Origin: Epithemia pelagica
Lineage: Eukaryota > Bacillariophyta > Bacillariophyceae > Surirellales > Surirellaceae
Direction: 5' to 3'
Assembly (NCBI GenBank): GCA_946965045.2
Contig: OX337233.1
Coordinates: forward strand, 3,038,001-3,102,000
Length of the DNA stretch: 64,000 nt
Numbering within the stretch: the stretch's first letter is position 1; the number at the start of each line of letters is the position of its first letter. The translations under genes and the position numbers were made by a program. This document shows, piece by piece, positions 1 through 10,490 of this stretch. The notes beneath the pieces were generated by a model. That model saw only the letters and a program-made list of their open reading frames with translations. It did no database searches and had not been told where the DNA came from.

Positions 1-471
1 ATTGCACGACAAATAGAAACAAAAAATCGACATTTGGTTTTTTGTCTCCATTTGTCCCCAACAAATGCATGCATTGCTCCTATTATTTGTCGAAAGTGGG
101 ACAAATAGATGCAGCAAGGCTGACGTCATATATATTATTGCCCCATATTTCTTTTAAGCCTCTTCGTTTAGATGACACGAATGACATTACAACACCACAG
201 ACATGCGACCCATGGTGCGATTCACTAGGATGTGACTCATACTTTTGCTTCCACTTGTAGGCTTCCTGTTCAAAATCATGGCTGAACGCTGGGAACAAAA
301 TTATTAAATATGAGGCTTTTTTGAATCCGTGACTTAACTCGACAAATCAAATGGATGCACAAACATGCAATCATTTGTTCTGACAAATGAATGCATGGCA
401 CTCAAATGCCTTTTGCACTCAAATGACGTGTAACAGATGTTACAACAGATCTTCGATGTGATGATATGGTA
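1..471. other. Intergenic, no gene seen
   Basis: AT-rich sequence with no convincing reading frame. The short motif ACAAATG and its complement recur several times, which suggests decayed repeat DNA. It ends at the TA dinucleotide that borders the foldback element starting at 472. Confidence 0.5.
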
Positions 472-1086
472 AGGGCTGGGGATACCGATCCATGTACATC
501 TAAGTAGGCTCAGTACAAAAGCTACGTAGAGTACATAAAATCACATAGTACACGTCACGCCGGAAATGGTTGGAATTTCAAAAAAATGCAAAAACGCTCG
601 ACAATGATGGCGAGATCCGGTGACGCCGTATGCATTCATCCATGCATCGCATAAACATCCAACCACCGTAAGTCCTTTGCCCTTACCTTTGAAATTGTTG
701 TCTGAAATTACAGAAGATTTGCCAAGTTGGCTGAAAAGGTACGCTCATTTTTCTGCAGTGATGAAATCGAACGACCGCCCTAACTCATTCATTTTTCAAG
801 GGTGCCTGAATCAAAGTGAAAGCAAAGTTGCTCTAGTTGTAAAGATTCTTATTGTAAAAGTGATTGAGGCAGGCTCAATTATTGAGGAAGTTATGGCCAT
901 GGGGGTGATGACTTCCATCATTGTCGAATGATGGCTTCCGGATTGAACCTTTTCTATCGGTGGCAAGTTTACGACGTGCGACTCGGTGTGACCATCCGCC
1001 CCACTTCTTACACAGACGAAAATAGTACTACGTAGGTTAATGTACTGAGCCTACTTAGATGTACATGGATCGGTATCCCCAGCCCT
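472..1086. mobile_element. Non-autonomous TIR element (MITE-like) with TA target duplication
   Basis: The first 45 bases (472-516) and the last 45 (1042-1086) are exact reverse complements, and partial matching (a shared CTACGTAG core) continues inward. Both outer ends begin AGGGCTGGGG. TA lies directly outside each end (470-471 and 1087-1088), as expected for Tc1/mariner-type integration. The interior is about 500 bp. It contains one open frame (620-931, about 100 codons) with no recognisable domain, so the element is probably mobilised in trans. Superfamily assignment rests only on the TA duplication. Confidence 0.8.
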
Positions 1087-1401
1087 TAAGAGACAGAAAA
1101 GAGAGGAGAGACGAGAGACCCCAAGATTGGGGGAACGTTGGGAGGAATTCAACGGATACAGTGTGGGATCAAGACTTAAAGTTTTCTATCAAACTATCCA
1201 TCCACCGGTCGGTTCCGCGCACGCCGAGCTTCCTGCGCCGAAATGTTTTGCGCCGTCCCTCGTTTTCCATTCGTCCAAGCCCAAAAGAACCAAAACGCTG
1301 CGGTCCTTGTCGGACAAGTGGTGGTCGGAATGGTTTCCAATCGCTTCATTCCGCCACATTCCTGGTTTCCTCAATAGGCGAGCTTGTTGGGATCTCCAAT
1401 T

Positions 1402-2681
1402 AGGCGCATCGGGGTGGTAAAAAAAATCAAGGCAAAAATCAAGATTCGAGTTTCGAGGTGGGGTCTTCTACGGGCCTCGAATTCTTAACCTAGGATCTTT
1501 CACGGTGGTAAAAGATTAATTTTGAGTTTCGAGTTTCGAGGTCGCGTTTCGCCTGTTTCCTGTGCTCGACGTGTAGACAACGTCGAGAATCGAGAACGAG
1601 ATTGGAAACGACACAAACCATTCTGTACGCACTACTCTCTGCGACAAGAGCAACATCTCTGCGACAAGAGCAACAAGAAGAGGTTCGGACAATGACGGAG
1701 AAATGTCCATGGTGTTGTCTAGCAGTTACTACACTAAAGTGATATGACGAGAAAGGGGAGAATCAACAACAACTGGGGTGGGGCTTCATACATACCCTAA
1801 ATACTAGTTTGTCTGTTGGTATTGTCAGCCTTTGCACACGGTCCCAAACTAGTTTGCATTTCGACAAAGACAACAGCAAGAAGAGATGAGGATGATGTTT
1901 GGAGTTTGGAGTTGTGAGAAAACGTACGACAGCAACTTCCGGTAATGGACTCAAAACGTACGAAATCTTTCTACTTCTCAGAGTATCGTCGCGATAAAAC
2001 ACCCGTTTTCATATTGCGTTATCACACACCAATAGCTCTGATATGATCATATTGGATACAGATTCTTTCGATATGAGGCAAGCATCCCGAGTCACGGATG
2101 TCGGGGGACATTGTAGATGTCGTTTATGTCTTTTGATGTCGTTTGATGTCGTTTGATGTTTTTATCGCCAAAAGAATCTCTACTCTCCAGCAGTTCGTAT
2201 TATTCAACAGAAAAAACACGACTGACTGACGTTAGGCCCATGGTAAAAGACATTTCAAAAGGCCCATATTAGCACCGCTTGATTTTGACTCAAACCATGT
2301 TTCCGCGCGAGCCCGAAACGACATCAAACGATATCAAACGACATCCCTCACGACATCAAACGACATCCCTCACGACATTCCCGTTTGTTCCATACTAGAG
2401 ATTGGAAAACCATCCTCTATGGTTTCATAATACGTATTTTGTATTGATATCGATCCGTTGTCGAAGAAGTTCTTGGTCTTATCCACTGGGTATTGCTAGC
2501 GGATACGGGACTCAAGGGTACTTACCGGAAGTTGCAGAAGAGCACCCTCGAATCTTGACCTCGACTTTTGACCGAGGCGCACTTTTTTGGGTACACATAA
2601 CCTATTCATAACATATTAGACCAACCTCGAAACTCCAATCTTGATTTTGCCTCGAATTTTTTTTACCACCCCGATGCGCCT
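1402..2681. mobile_element. 1.28-kb terminal-inverted-repeat element
   Basis: 1402-1461 and 2622-2681 are imperfect inverted repeats of about 60 bp. Both start AGGCGCATCGGGGTGG followed by an A-run and then a stretch rich in TTTCGAGG. No target duplication is clear at the borders. The interior has no credible gene. It holds a second inverted pair built from TGATGTCGTT units (about 2100-2160 against 2310-2385). Long TIRs with a gene-free interior fit a Mutator-like MITE, but the superfamily is not determined. Confidence 0.6.
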
Positions 2682-2742
2682 TTCCAAGGAAGGGAACCCT
2701 AACCCTAACGTGCTGACAATCGTTAGGTACAATTATACTCCT

Positions 2743-3023
2743 ACTTGATACTCTAGCTAGGAGTATACCTCTAACTCCATACCAGACTGTGTAGTTAGTT
2801 CGTCTCACTTTTTTATACTACAGTAGGAAGTAGTTTCGTGCGGGTCGCGCGGTTTCCGTCTCCTGTGTGACACTGGTGTGACACTTGCGTGACACTTGTG
2901 TGACACTTCTTTCAGGAAATCTCACTAACTACACAGCTTGATAGGGAGTAAGTATACTAATTCCCTGTGTCTGGCCGTCCTTTCGCGTCGGGCGCGCCCG
3001 GCTTGTCGGGACACCGGGAATTA
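2743..3023 (+). repeat. Dispersed repeat, copy A (inverted relative to 27095-27465)
   Basis: This roughly 270-bp sequence recurs in opposite orientation at 27095-27465. It contains a run of TGTGACACT units, a GC-rich block (CGTCGGGCGCGCCCGGC) and an internal inverted pair, CTGTGTAGTTAGT near 2788 and ACTAACTACACAG near 2936. The piggyBac element at 3028 sits at the end of this copy. The other copy keeps the uninterrupted ATTAATACTACT sequence at the matching place. Confidence 0.75.
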
Positions 3024-3214
3024 TTAACGCCAATCGTAAAGAACAGGTTTTAAGCTTATGCGAGCAGCATATAGGTGTCTCCCATAAATTTTATCGGAGT
3101 CAACGTGCTGCTCGAATTGCTGTCTCCCTTATTAAAACAGTAAAGCAAGCTGTGTTAAGCAATGACACCTGTGTCATTTTTTCCCTCATTCATCGCGTCC
3201 AAGGTCACTCATTC

Positions 3215-3958
3215 ATGAATGATACCAAAGCAATCTATTGTTACTTCTATTCATTACTCGTCTACTGGCCTTCCGTCAACACTGCCTCCCAACCGAAGAT
3301 CATGAATGGTAAGTGCGCGGATTATTTCATACAGGAATCCAACCCATCAAGTGTTTCTTGTTTCCATTCACCCCTCTAATCTTTTCTGTGCAAAAATGCA
3401 GGTCTCATTGAGTCGATCAAAGTTGCAGAGATGCATCTTGAACCTGAAGAAAACAATCAAGCAAACACTGTTGTGATGGTCCCCTTCACTCTCCAGAAAC
3501 CCCGAGTGCTAGTTACTGGAGAAAAGGGCAGTGTCATTGACGAGACCGCTGAAGCTACTGAGACTAGATATCTGCCCGAAAAATACGCTTGTCCTGAAAG
3601 CATCAGTACGATTCTCCACGAACTCAACCACAATACGCCTCCCTCCCGAACTCACGGATACATGCATTGGGAGAGTGTTTGCGGAGTCTGTCAACAAAAT
3701 CCCTGCGTTATTGTCGACAATCTTCCTTACCGTCATAAAATAGCAATGCATATGAAAAAAAAAGGTGAATCGAATCGTAGTATTCGATATCAATTGTATC
3801 GCCGCTTGTCGAACAAGCTTCACGGCCCCCTTGGACGCGGCCACCGTGTACAACTTCCTGATTGTTTGTTTGATTTTGTTCGCGAAAACTTCCCCAACGA
3901 GAACCCAGATGAACAGTACGTTGGCTTTCGCGAAGGTCCTATCAATCACGACAAGTAA
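3215..3958 (+). CDS. Accessory protein of the piggyBac element, unknown function
   Basis: Two exons are proposed: 3215-3308 and 3402-3958, with a 93-nt intron that starts GTAAGTGC and ends TGCAG. Splicing joins phase 1 to phase 1 and gives about 216 residues. The second exon also has an internal ATG at 3431. The protein has a CGVCQQNPC cysteine motif (around 3689-3715) flanked by HWESV, followed by a basic stretch. I do not recognise a family. It lies inside the piggyBac TIRs and converges on the transposase, so it travels with the element. A role in transposition, regulation or simple cargo cannot be told apart from sequence. Base composition resembles the transposase. Confidence 0.65.
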
Positions 3959-4023
3959 TCAAGCACTAAGAGACTAGCGTCAAAGTGGGTAATATTCTCT
4001 TATTTAGATTAGTCAATTCTCTT

Positions 4024-7000
4024 CTACAGTTCATGCATTTCTCTACTTTCGTCAGTACTTTCATTGTCACCATCATTGTTGTCATCGTCTTCTTCTGTAT
4101 CATTCCGTCCGTGGTTCCTGCGCTTTCTTTTCCTTGTCCACTCTGGAGGCAAACCGTGTTTCTCGCGTAGATCCATTATGATTGGATGATTCTTCTTTGT
4201 TGTGTATTTGTATCGAGCTCCTGGAGATGACGCTGGTTGACACATGAACATTTCTCTTCCATTGGTCGAATGGAGAATCTCGAAGCATGTGAGATCGGTG
4301 AATTGAGGGAGTTGATGGATCTTCCATCCATCTTCTCTTTCGTCCTTGCATGATACCAAATGGGCAACAATCCCACACTTGGCACATTGACCCACGTTGG
4401 TAAAAATGCCTTTCATACCGAGCTCTTTGCGTTTCCAACGATATTCCAACAAACATACGGCGCATGCAACTCGTCTGTTACCTTCCAATGGGATGGGATA
4501 GTGCCCATCTTCACACGTTCGTTACCTTGCTGCAGTAATCCTCCTTGCCAAAGCGTCTACTTCCTCTGTGTGGACGTAGCTGCACATTGCTTGTGCGACA
4601 CAGGTGTAGAATGCATGCCGCGTGAGCTTCGTGCGTCGAGCTCGGACACGGTCTCCAGCGGACATGTTCCATCCGATGTAGGCATTTAGAAGCATAACAT
4701 CCATTATGCCTAAACCAGTCTTCTTGTACCACTTTTTGAAATGCCCATGGGTGGCGAAACCGCCAAAATGTTGTCGCATCTGGTCCCCTTCATCTATCCC
4801 CCCCATTGTCTCTTGATACCGAATGAGAACTATAGGGCAATTGAATATCTCTTTGTTGGGTCCAACTTGTCGTTGTACCTGTCCTTTACCATTATTTTCG
4901 TAACTGGATGCAAAATTTACCACTTTTGAGTCCACCCATTGCCCAATGATGATTCCATTCACTTCGTCGTGTGCCAGGTGGATTGTTCCGCGGTTAGTTT
5001 TCGTCTTCTTTAGTTGCATCAGTCTCTTGTTCCACCCAATTCTGTTTGAACGTACTGTGCCTGTCGCGAGGATTTTCAGACGATCACGAAGAATAACCAG
5101 TAATTGGGGCGCTGCATATCTATTGTCCATTGCCAAATGACGGAATCCGTTGGTTTCCTTATGCAACTCCAACGCATAACATGCGTTTACCACAGCCTTC
5201 ATCGTTGTAGGAAGTTTCTTGGCCTCCTCTTGTATATAAGAGTTGGTAGCATTTTTTCCTTGATATACGTCCAGATGGAGAATTGCGTAGGATCTGGAAG
5301 AAGCGAGAATGAAGAAGTCTACACGAAATTTTTGCGGCTTGTCCTTGTTGTACTGCCTAACAGGGCAGTACCGGGAGCGACAGCCAATTCCACCTTCATC
5401 AAATGCCAAATCTTGAGGAATCCGAAATGATCTCTTGGAAGCAGCATTAACAGCTTGAATGAGTTTCCGAAGCTGGTAGCACTTGTCACCGCCCCTTGCA
5501 GCACCTTTGTTCTCAAAGTGAAAGGCTCCCCTTATCTGACGGAATCTGGCCAACCTCATGTATCTCGAAGCCCATCCTTCACTATCAAGAATCTCTACAG
5601 ACTACAGAGGGAAGAGCAGTTCCCAGACTGTACATACAGTTTGAGGTCTGAAAATAAGAGGCATAGCCTCCACCATCCACTGGTTGGAGTGACATCATTA
5701 GGATGATTCCGAGGAACCTCGTCATTTCTTCTGCCGTGACATCGTTCCATTTTTGGGAATGATCATAACCTCGGCGCCCCATCAAACGCGGACGGATTTT
5801 CTGGTGAAAGTACTGATTAGTTGCGGCAGCCATATCGGAAATCAATGAATTCGACAATCCACCAATAACACGGAGACAATCAAGTGGAGTATGGAACTCC
5901 TCCGCTACTCCAGGTTTCAGACCGTCTTCTCCACGAAACATTGACCTGTTATGACGTTCCTTACCAATCCACGACAACATATTGTTAGACGCATCAACCT
6001 GTTTGTAATGAAAGTGCAAGTTGTTGATCAGTACTTTGAGATTTGTTGAATTGTTGGGGTCTTCGTCGTCCGAAACCGAGTCTGCTGATTCTCCATCATC
6101 TTCTTGTGTGTTGTCTTGGGCAGAATCATTGTCGTCGCTTTGACAATAATCATCCAATGGATTCTGTGACCTTTGCACGGTATCGTTGAAGTCCAGCTCA
6201 AAACCACCGTCGGCATCTTCATCTGAAGAAGATCCATTGTCGTCAATGTCATTATTTGCTCTAGCGTCATTTTGCTGTTGTTGTTGTTGACGAGTGGTGA
6301 CAGTAGGGATGGCAGCCATTTCTATGGAGTTGTTGTTTGGTTGAAGTTGTTGAGCCGCGGTATCAGTTGTCCCTGTCGAGTCTCCTGTATTGGAAGTACC
6401 AAAAAGACGTGTGGCAACTTGGTTGATTGGAGTGTGATTGTTATCTTCATCTACAGTTGCTGCCTCAGAGTTATTCATTGCTGGAGAGGGTCCACCTCGT
6501 GGGGCAGTCATCAAAGTGGCTCAACCCTGTGCTCGCTCTTGAGTGGACGGTGGATTGGATCGTGTCCGACGATTGGAATGCCGCAAAGATGAATTGCTAG
6601 CATTCCTTAGGGCGTCTCTTCTTCGTGCTTGTTCTGCTGTTGAAGGAGGTGGTGGTGGTGCTCTTGCTGTGTTGCCGCGTTGAGACGATCGTCGTAGTGC
6701 AGGTGACTGTGTGACGTTGTTGCTGCCACCATGAGCCTCGGGAACTTGACTTTGTTGTTGTTGCTGTTGTGTTACAGATGGTTCACCATTTGGCCTGTAT
6801 GCTTCAATGTACTGACAAAGCCTCTCTTTCACTGTTTTCGTTGATATGAACTGAGACTTGATCCAGTTCTGGGGGACTTGCATAGTACTAATCGTACCGT
6901 TGTCCCAGATAATGGAATAAGCACTGCCATTTTTCTTTGACGGGCACTCCATGATTTTTCCGACTACACGAACAGGATTGTCAGTTTCATTTGGACGAAA

Positions 7001-7534
7001 GCGCCGTAGAAAATCTTGGTAGAAGTTATCATGGATCCAAAATTCGTCTGGAGCAACAAGAAAGCGCTTGGCATACGAAAACCGCGATCGCTGGTGGTTG
7101 TTGCCACGTGGACGTCGAGGACGATCGTAAAACGCCATAAGTCCTTGCAATTCGGGTGGAAGTTCTTGTGTCTGTGTTGTTTCGGTAGCGACGACTCCCA
7201 GACGGGCAACGTTGGAACCCGATTCTGTTGCATGTTCGCGTGTTGCTGTTGTTGTAGTAGTTGTAGGTGCAACGTTGGTGGATGAATCCATTGCTTCTGA
7301 ATTGCGGGGTGGAGGTGCGACAGTATTGTTGGCGATTGCTTCAAACGGTGGTGGTGGTTGGGGGGTAACACCAAAGGCTGCCTCTGTTGCTAAGGCATTG
7401 CCAACAGATTGTTTGGGAAGTTGGGCGGTATCTTCGGTGGCATGGTCAATATCTGGTTCGATGAGCGGTTGCGACGAATTCGGTTGTCCTGACTCTTGGT
7501 CCTCGTTCTCCGCAGGTACAGCTGCAGACAACAT
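4024..7534 (-). pseudogene. PiggyBac transposase (DDE_Tnp_1_7), disrupted
   Basis: The reading runs from an ATG at 7534. The N-terminal third is low-complexity and rich in Q, T, P and acidic residues. The DDE core then follows: DEGG near 5395 (first catalytic Asp), DNRY near 5110 (second), QWVDSKVV near 4930 (third) and the family motif MGGIDEGDQM near 4800. The C-terminal zinc module (CAVC...CAKC) lies at 4340-4460. It is split by an in-frame TGA at 6521-6523, a frame change and stop near 5585-5650, and an in-frame TAA at 4522-4524. Tiny introns could bypass two of these, but the HYPIPL sequence after the TAA looks like normal coding, so decay is the simpler reading. The element would need a transposase supplied in trans. 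Confidence 0.8.
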
Positions 7535-7903
7535 TGCCTTTGGTGGACGTCTTCTTCACTATATTGACCGTCAGAATGGAGAATCCTGCAACGATCGGCC
7601 CAGATGATAGGAATATAGAATCATGCAAAGTTGGGCCCTAGGCGCAGGATGATCGAAATGAACAGAAATGAGGAAAATCGCCCATTTTTCAAAGCGAAAT
7701 ATCACGCTATTGACTGTGTATTTACTGTAGACTATCATACATGAAGTTGTTCGGAATTCCAAGATCTTTCGAACGATGAAGTCAGATCTGCATGAAATTG
7801 AAGTTTTAGGAAGTTATACGAAGTGAAAGTTAAGGGAGTAGCGTATACGCTGCTCCCATATATGGGAGTAGCGTATACGCTGCTCGCTTACGATTGGCGT
7901 TAA

Positions 7904-8142
7904 TACTACTAGAGAAAGTCGTTCTGTCTGTACTGGGTGACACCAAAACAACAACAACAATAAAAGAGATAAAAAGGATGCATTTGCCTACTGTCATGGT
8001 GGCAGGTGGCATATTTCGCTTACATGAACGAAAAAATGAGGCAAGATTTTATACCGTATACCGTGGTTTTAGACTCTAAAAGGTATAGGTAATTATACTC
8101 TTAAAGGTATTATTATACTTATACTTCTAAGCAAAATCCCTT
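7904..8142. other. Short intergenic stretch
   Basis: This lies between the piggyBac right end and the next repeat. No gene was seen. The first bases (TACTACT) continue the sequence that flanks the uninterrupted repeat copy at 27095. Confidence 0.4.
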
Positions 8143-9532
8143 AGGGGGTAAGTTATTGGGCGCGCTTAGCATGTGCGGAGTGCAGAGCATGATATGGGCG
8201 GAGAAAGGCCAATCCAACCCGGATATAGAGCTTTCCTCCGCAAAATTTACATGCGGAGGAAGAGTGCGGATGGAGCAAGGTTGGAAGCAAAATCACGCGC
8301 CCACACACCACACACTCAATGCGTCGAACAGTCAAAGTCCTTCGATGATGGATTTATCATGGACAAAAGAGACGACAGAGTCTATCTAGGCACTAGTATT
8401 GCAGACAAGTACATGTAGTCGGCCAACTGTTGCTTCCTTGCTCTTTAGGAGTATTTTCCATCCTCATGGTGGAGGTTGTGTTTCCATAGAGCATGGAAAT
8501 TGAGGTGTCTTTCCAACATGAGCTCGTAGGGCCAACAGAACAACAGGTGAAATATACAATGGATACTCTATGATAAGTAGTCTATAAAGGGAATGATTAT
8601 TAGGCTATCTCCACCCGAGCGCCGCTATGCTGACGTATTGGGGCTTTCTGATTGGCCTCGCTATCCGGATAGCGGAATAGCGGAGCCAAACGGAAATAAA
8701 CTCCACGATCTCCGTTAAAAGAACGCCGCTATCTCGCGTTGCGCGTACGCCCTCTCTTGTTTCGGTTAAAAAGGGGTCTGCGGCTTGCGGAATTCAAACA
8801 AGACAATCAACGAGAGCACAAAGCATAAACCAAAGATGGAGGACTCGTTGTTCTCCCTCTTCATTGTTGACTGTCATGGTGAATCATGTTGTTGTTCATG
8901 GCCAATGTAGATGTAGGTTGTAGTTTGCAGTCCAATCGTCCTATTGTATTCCCTGTCCCATTTCCGATTGATTGTCTGATAATCGAACACACCAATAGTT
9001 TGAATGATGCATTTGTATGATTGTTGCATTCCTTCCGATCCGTGATCCTCGAATCATCTTGCTGTGCATGGTTCTTGTCCCATTGTAGGAAGTAGGGAAC
9101 ACAACAATGGAAAAAGAGATGGTAAGCGATCGTCACAAATCAATACGTGCCATTGCCATGTTTTCGACAAGAGAGATACTGTTGGCAGCAGACGTTAATT
9201 TGTTTATGCCGACGGTTATATTTTGCTCCGCTATCCGCTATTTTCCCCGCTATTCGGGGCCCCAAATAGCGGCAAAGATAGCGGATAGCAGAGCTGTTTA
9301 GCGGTTAGAGGAGATGGTGGAGTTCGATAGCAGTTTTTGGACCTTTAGCGGCCCCGGGTGGAGATAGCCTTATGTCCGGAAACCATCCCTTTGCTTGCCA
9401 TCGTCTTCCCGAAGTTGCTCCTTTTCGATTCCATACTTAAGGCGACCCATACGCGTTTCCGTGATGGTCGAGGATTTTGAGCGCGCGCGTCGCGCATGCT
9501 CCGCATCTCTACATCCGCCCACCCATAATATA
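8143..9532 (+). repeat. TIR-bearing repeat, copy 1 (interrupted by a MITE)
   Basis: This copy begins GGGGGTAAGTTATTGGGCGCGC and shares about 450 bp (8150-8600) with 9535-9985, then resumes after the MITE at 9373. Motifs such as GGAGCATG and ATATGGGCGG recur in both orientations near its ends. Small frames across it are repeated in both copies and have no domain, so I read it as non-coding repeat DNA. Confidence 0.7.
8603..9369. mobile_element. Harbinger/Tourist-like MITE with TTA target duplication
   Basis: The element starts GGCTATCTCCACCCG and ends with its exact inverse CGGGTGGAGATAGCC. TTA flanks both sides (8600-8602 and 9370-9372). The sister copy of the host repeat has GATTATTGTGTCCGG at 9976-9990, which is the uninterrupted site apart from one base. 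The 767-bp length, 3-bp TTA duplication and GGC-starting TIR fit PIF/Harbinger MITEs. An internal palindrome of GCTATCCGCTATTTT type lies at about 9225-9290. No transposase is encoded. Confidence 0.85.
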
Positions 9533-10245
9533 GGGGGTATATTATCGGGCGCGCGGAGCATGTGCGGAGCATGATATGGGCGGAGAAAGGCCAAACCAAC
9601 CCGGATATAGAGCTTTCCTCCGCAAAATTTACATGCGTAGGAAGAGTGCGGGTGGAGCATGGTTGGAAGCAAAATCACGCGCCCACACACCACACACTCA
9701 ATGCGTCGAACAGTCGAAGTCTTCCGATGATGGATTTGTCATGGACAAAAGCGATGACAGAGTCTATCTAGGCACTAGTATTGTAGACAAGTACATATAG
9801 TCGGCCAACTGTTGCTGCCTTGCTCTTTAGGAGTCTTTTCCATCCTCATGGTGGAGGTTGTGTTTCCATCGAGCATAGAAATTGACGTGTCTTTCCCACA
9901 TGAGCTCGTAGGGCCAACAGAACAACAGGTGAAATATCCAATGGATACTCTAAATGATAAGTAATCTATAAAGGGAATGATTATTGTGTCCGGAAACCAC
10001 CCCTTTGCTTGCCATCGTCTTCCCAAAGTTGCTCTTCTCCTTCCTTTTCGATTCCATACTTAAGGCGACCCATACGCGTTTCCGTGACGGTCGAGGATTT
10101 TGAGCGCGCGCGCCGCGCATGCTCCGCATCTCTGCATCCGCCCACCGATAACATAGACGCGCGGAGCATGCATCGTGGAGCATGCATTGCTCCCCCCATA
10201 TCCATGCTCCGCCCATGCCGCGTGCCCGATAACTTCCCCCTTCGA
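9533..10245 (+). repeat. TIR-bearing repeat, copy 2 (uninterrupted)
   Basis: A direct duplicate of copy 1 without the MITE. Its right end reads GCCCGATAACTTCCCCC, the inverse of the left terminus of copy 1. The pair may therefore be a tandem array of one TIR element sharing a central terminus near 9540. No gene was seen. The spacing 9961-10190 is nearly the same as 8582-8602 plus 9370-9535. Confidence 0.65.
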
Positions 10246-10490
10246 CCCTCTAAACGGTCACCCTACTGTAAAGTCTTTGTGCATTTCCCACCCTACCGGC
10301 TTACCCGACTCCGTTCTTTAATCGAACAAAAGCAGCAACAAGCAACAACAGCAGTGGACGAAGGAACAGTAACAGTACGACGACAATCAGCAACAATAAT
10401 CAGCCGTACACGCTCAGAAAGACGCAAGAGCGGCGGCAGAGAAGACACACCCCTTTACTATCAGCAGCAACGAGCGATAGAGTCGGAGCA

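Larger units (their letters stand above)
3024..7903. mobile_element. PiggyBac transposon with TTAA duplications and two convergent genes
   Basis: TTAA at 3024-3027 is followed by CGCCAATCGTAA (3028-3039). The exact inverse TTACGATTGGCG (7888-7899) is followed by TTAA at 7900-7903. That is the piggyBac signature: TTAA target duplication with short perfect TIRs, giving an element of 4872 bp. A 22-nt subterminal unit containing GCGTATACGC occurs twice at the right end (7834-7855, 7864-7885), and related GAGCAGC motifs occur at the left end. Inside are a spliced forward gene (3215-3958) and a reverse transposase (4024-7534) that is broken in several places. Intact ends with a broken transposase suggest a non-autonomous copy. 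Confidence 0.9.

Noticed and set aside
2697..2709. CCCTAACCCTAAC resembling telomere repeats
   Set aside because: Only two units; too short to be an interstitial telomere or a chromosome end.
2786..2940. Solo LTR (TG...CA ends)
   Set aside because: The sequence similarity between copies A and B continues beyond both arms, so the arms are not the ends of the repeat.
4486..4524. Possible 51-nt intron removing the TAA in the piggyBac transposase
   Set aside because: It would delete residues (HYPIPL) that look like normal coding before the zinc module; a nonsense change is simpler.
6521..6523. TGA between two transposase frames read as a gene boundary
   Set aside because: Both sides are in the same frame, and an ATG lies 10 bp on. 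It could be two proteins, but the simplest reading is one broken gene.
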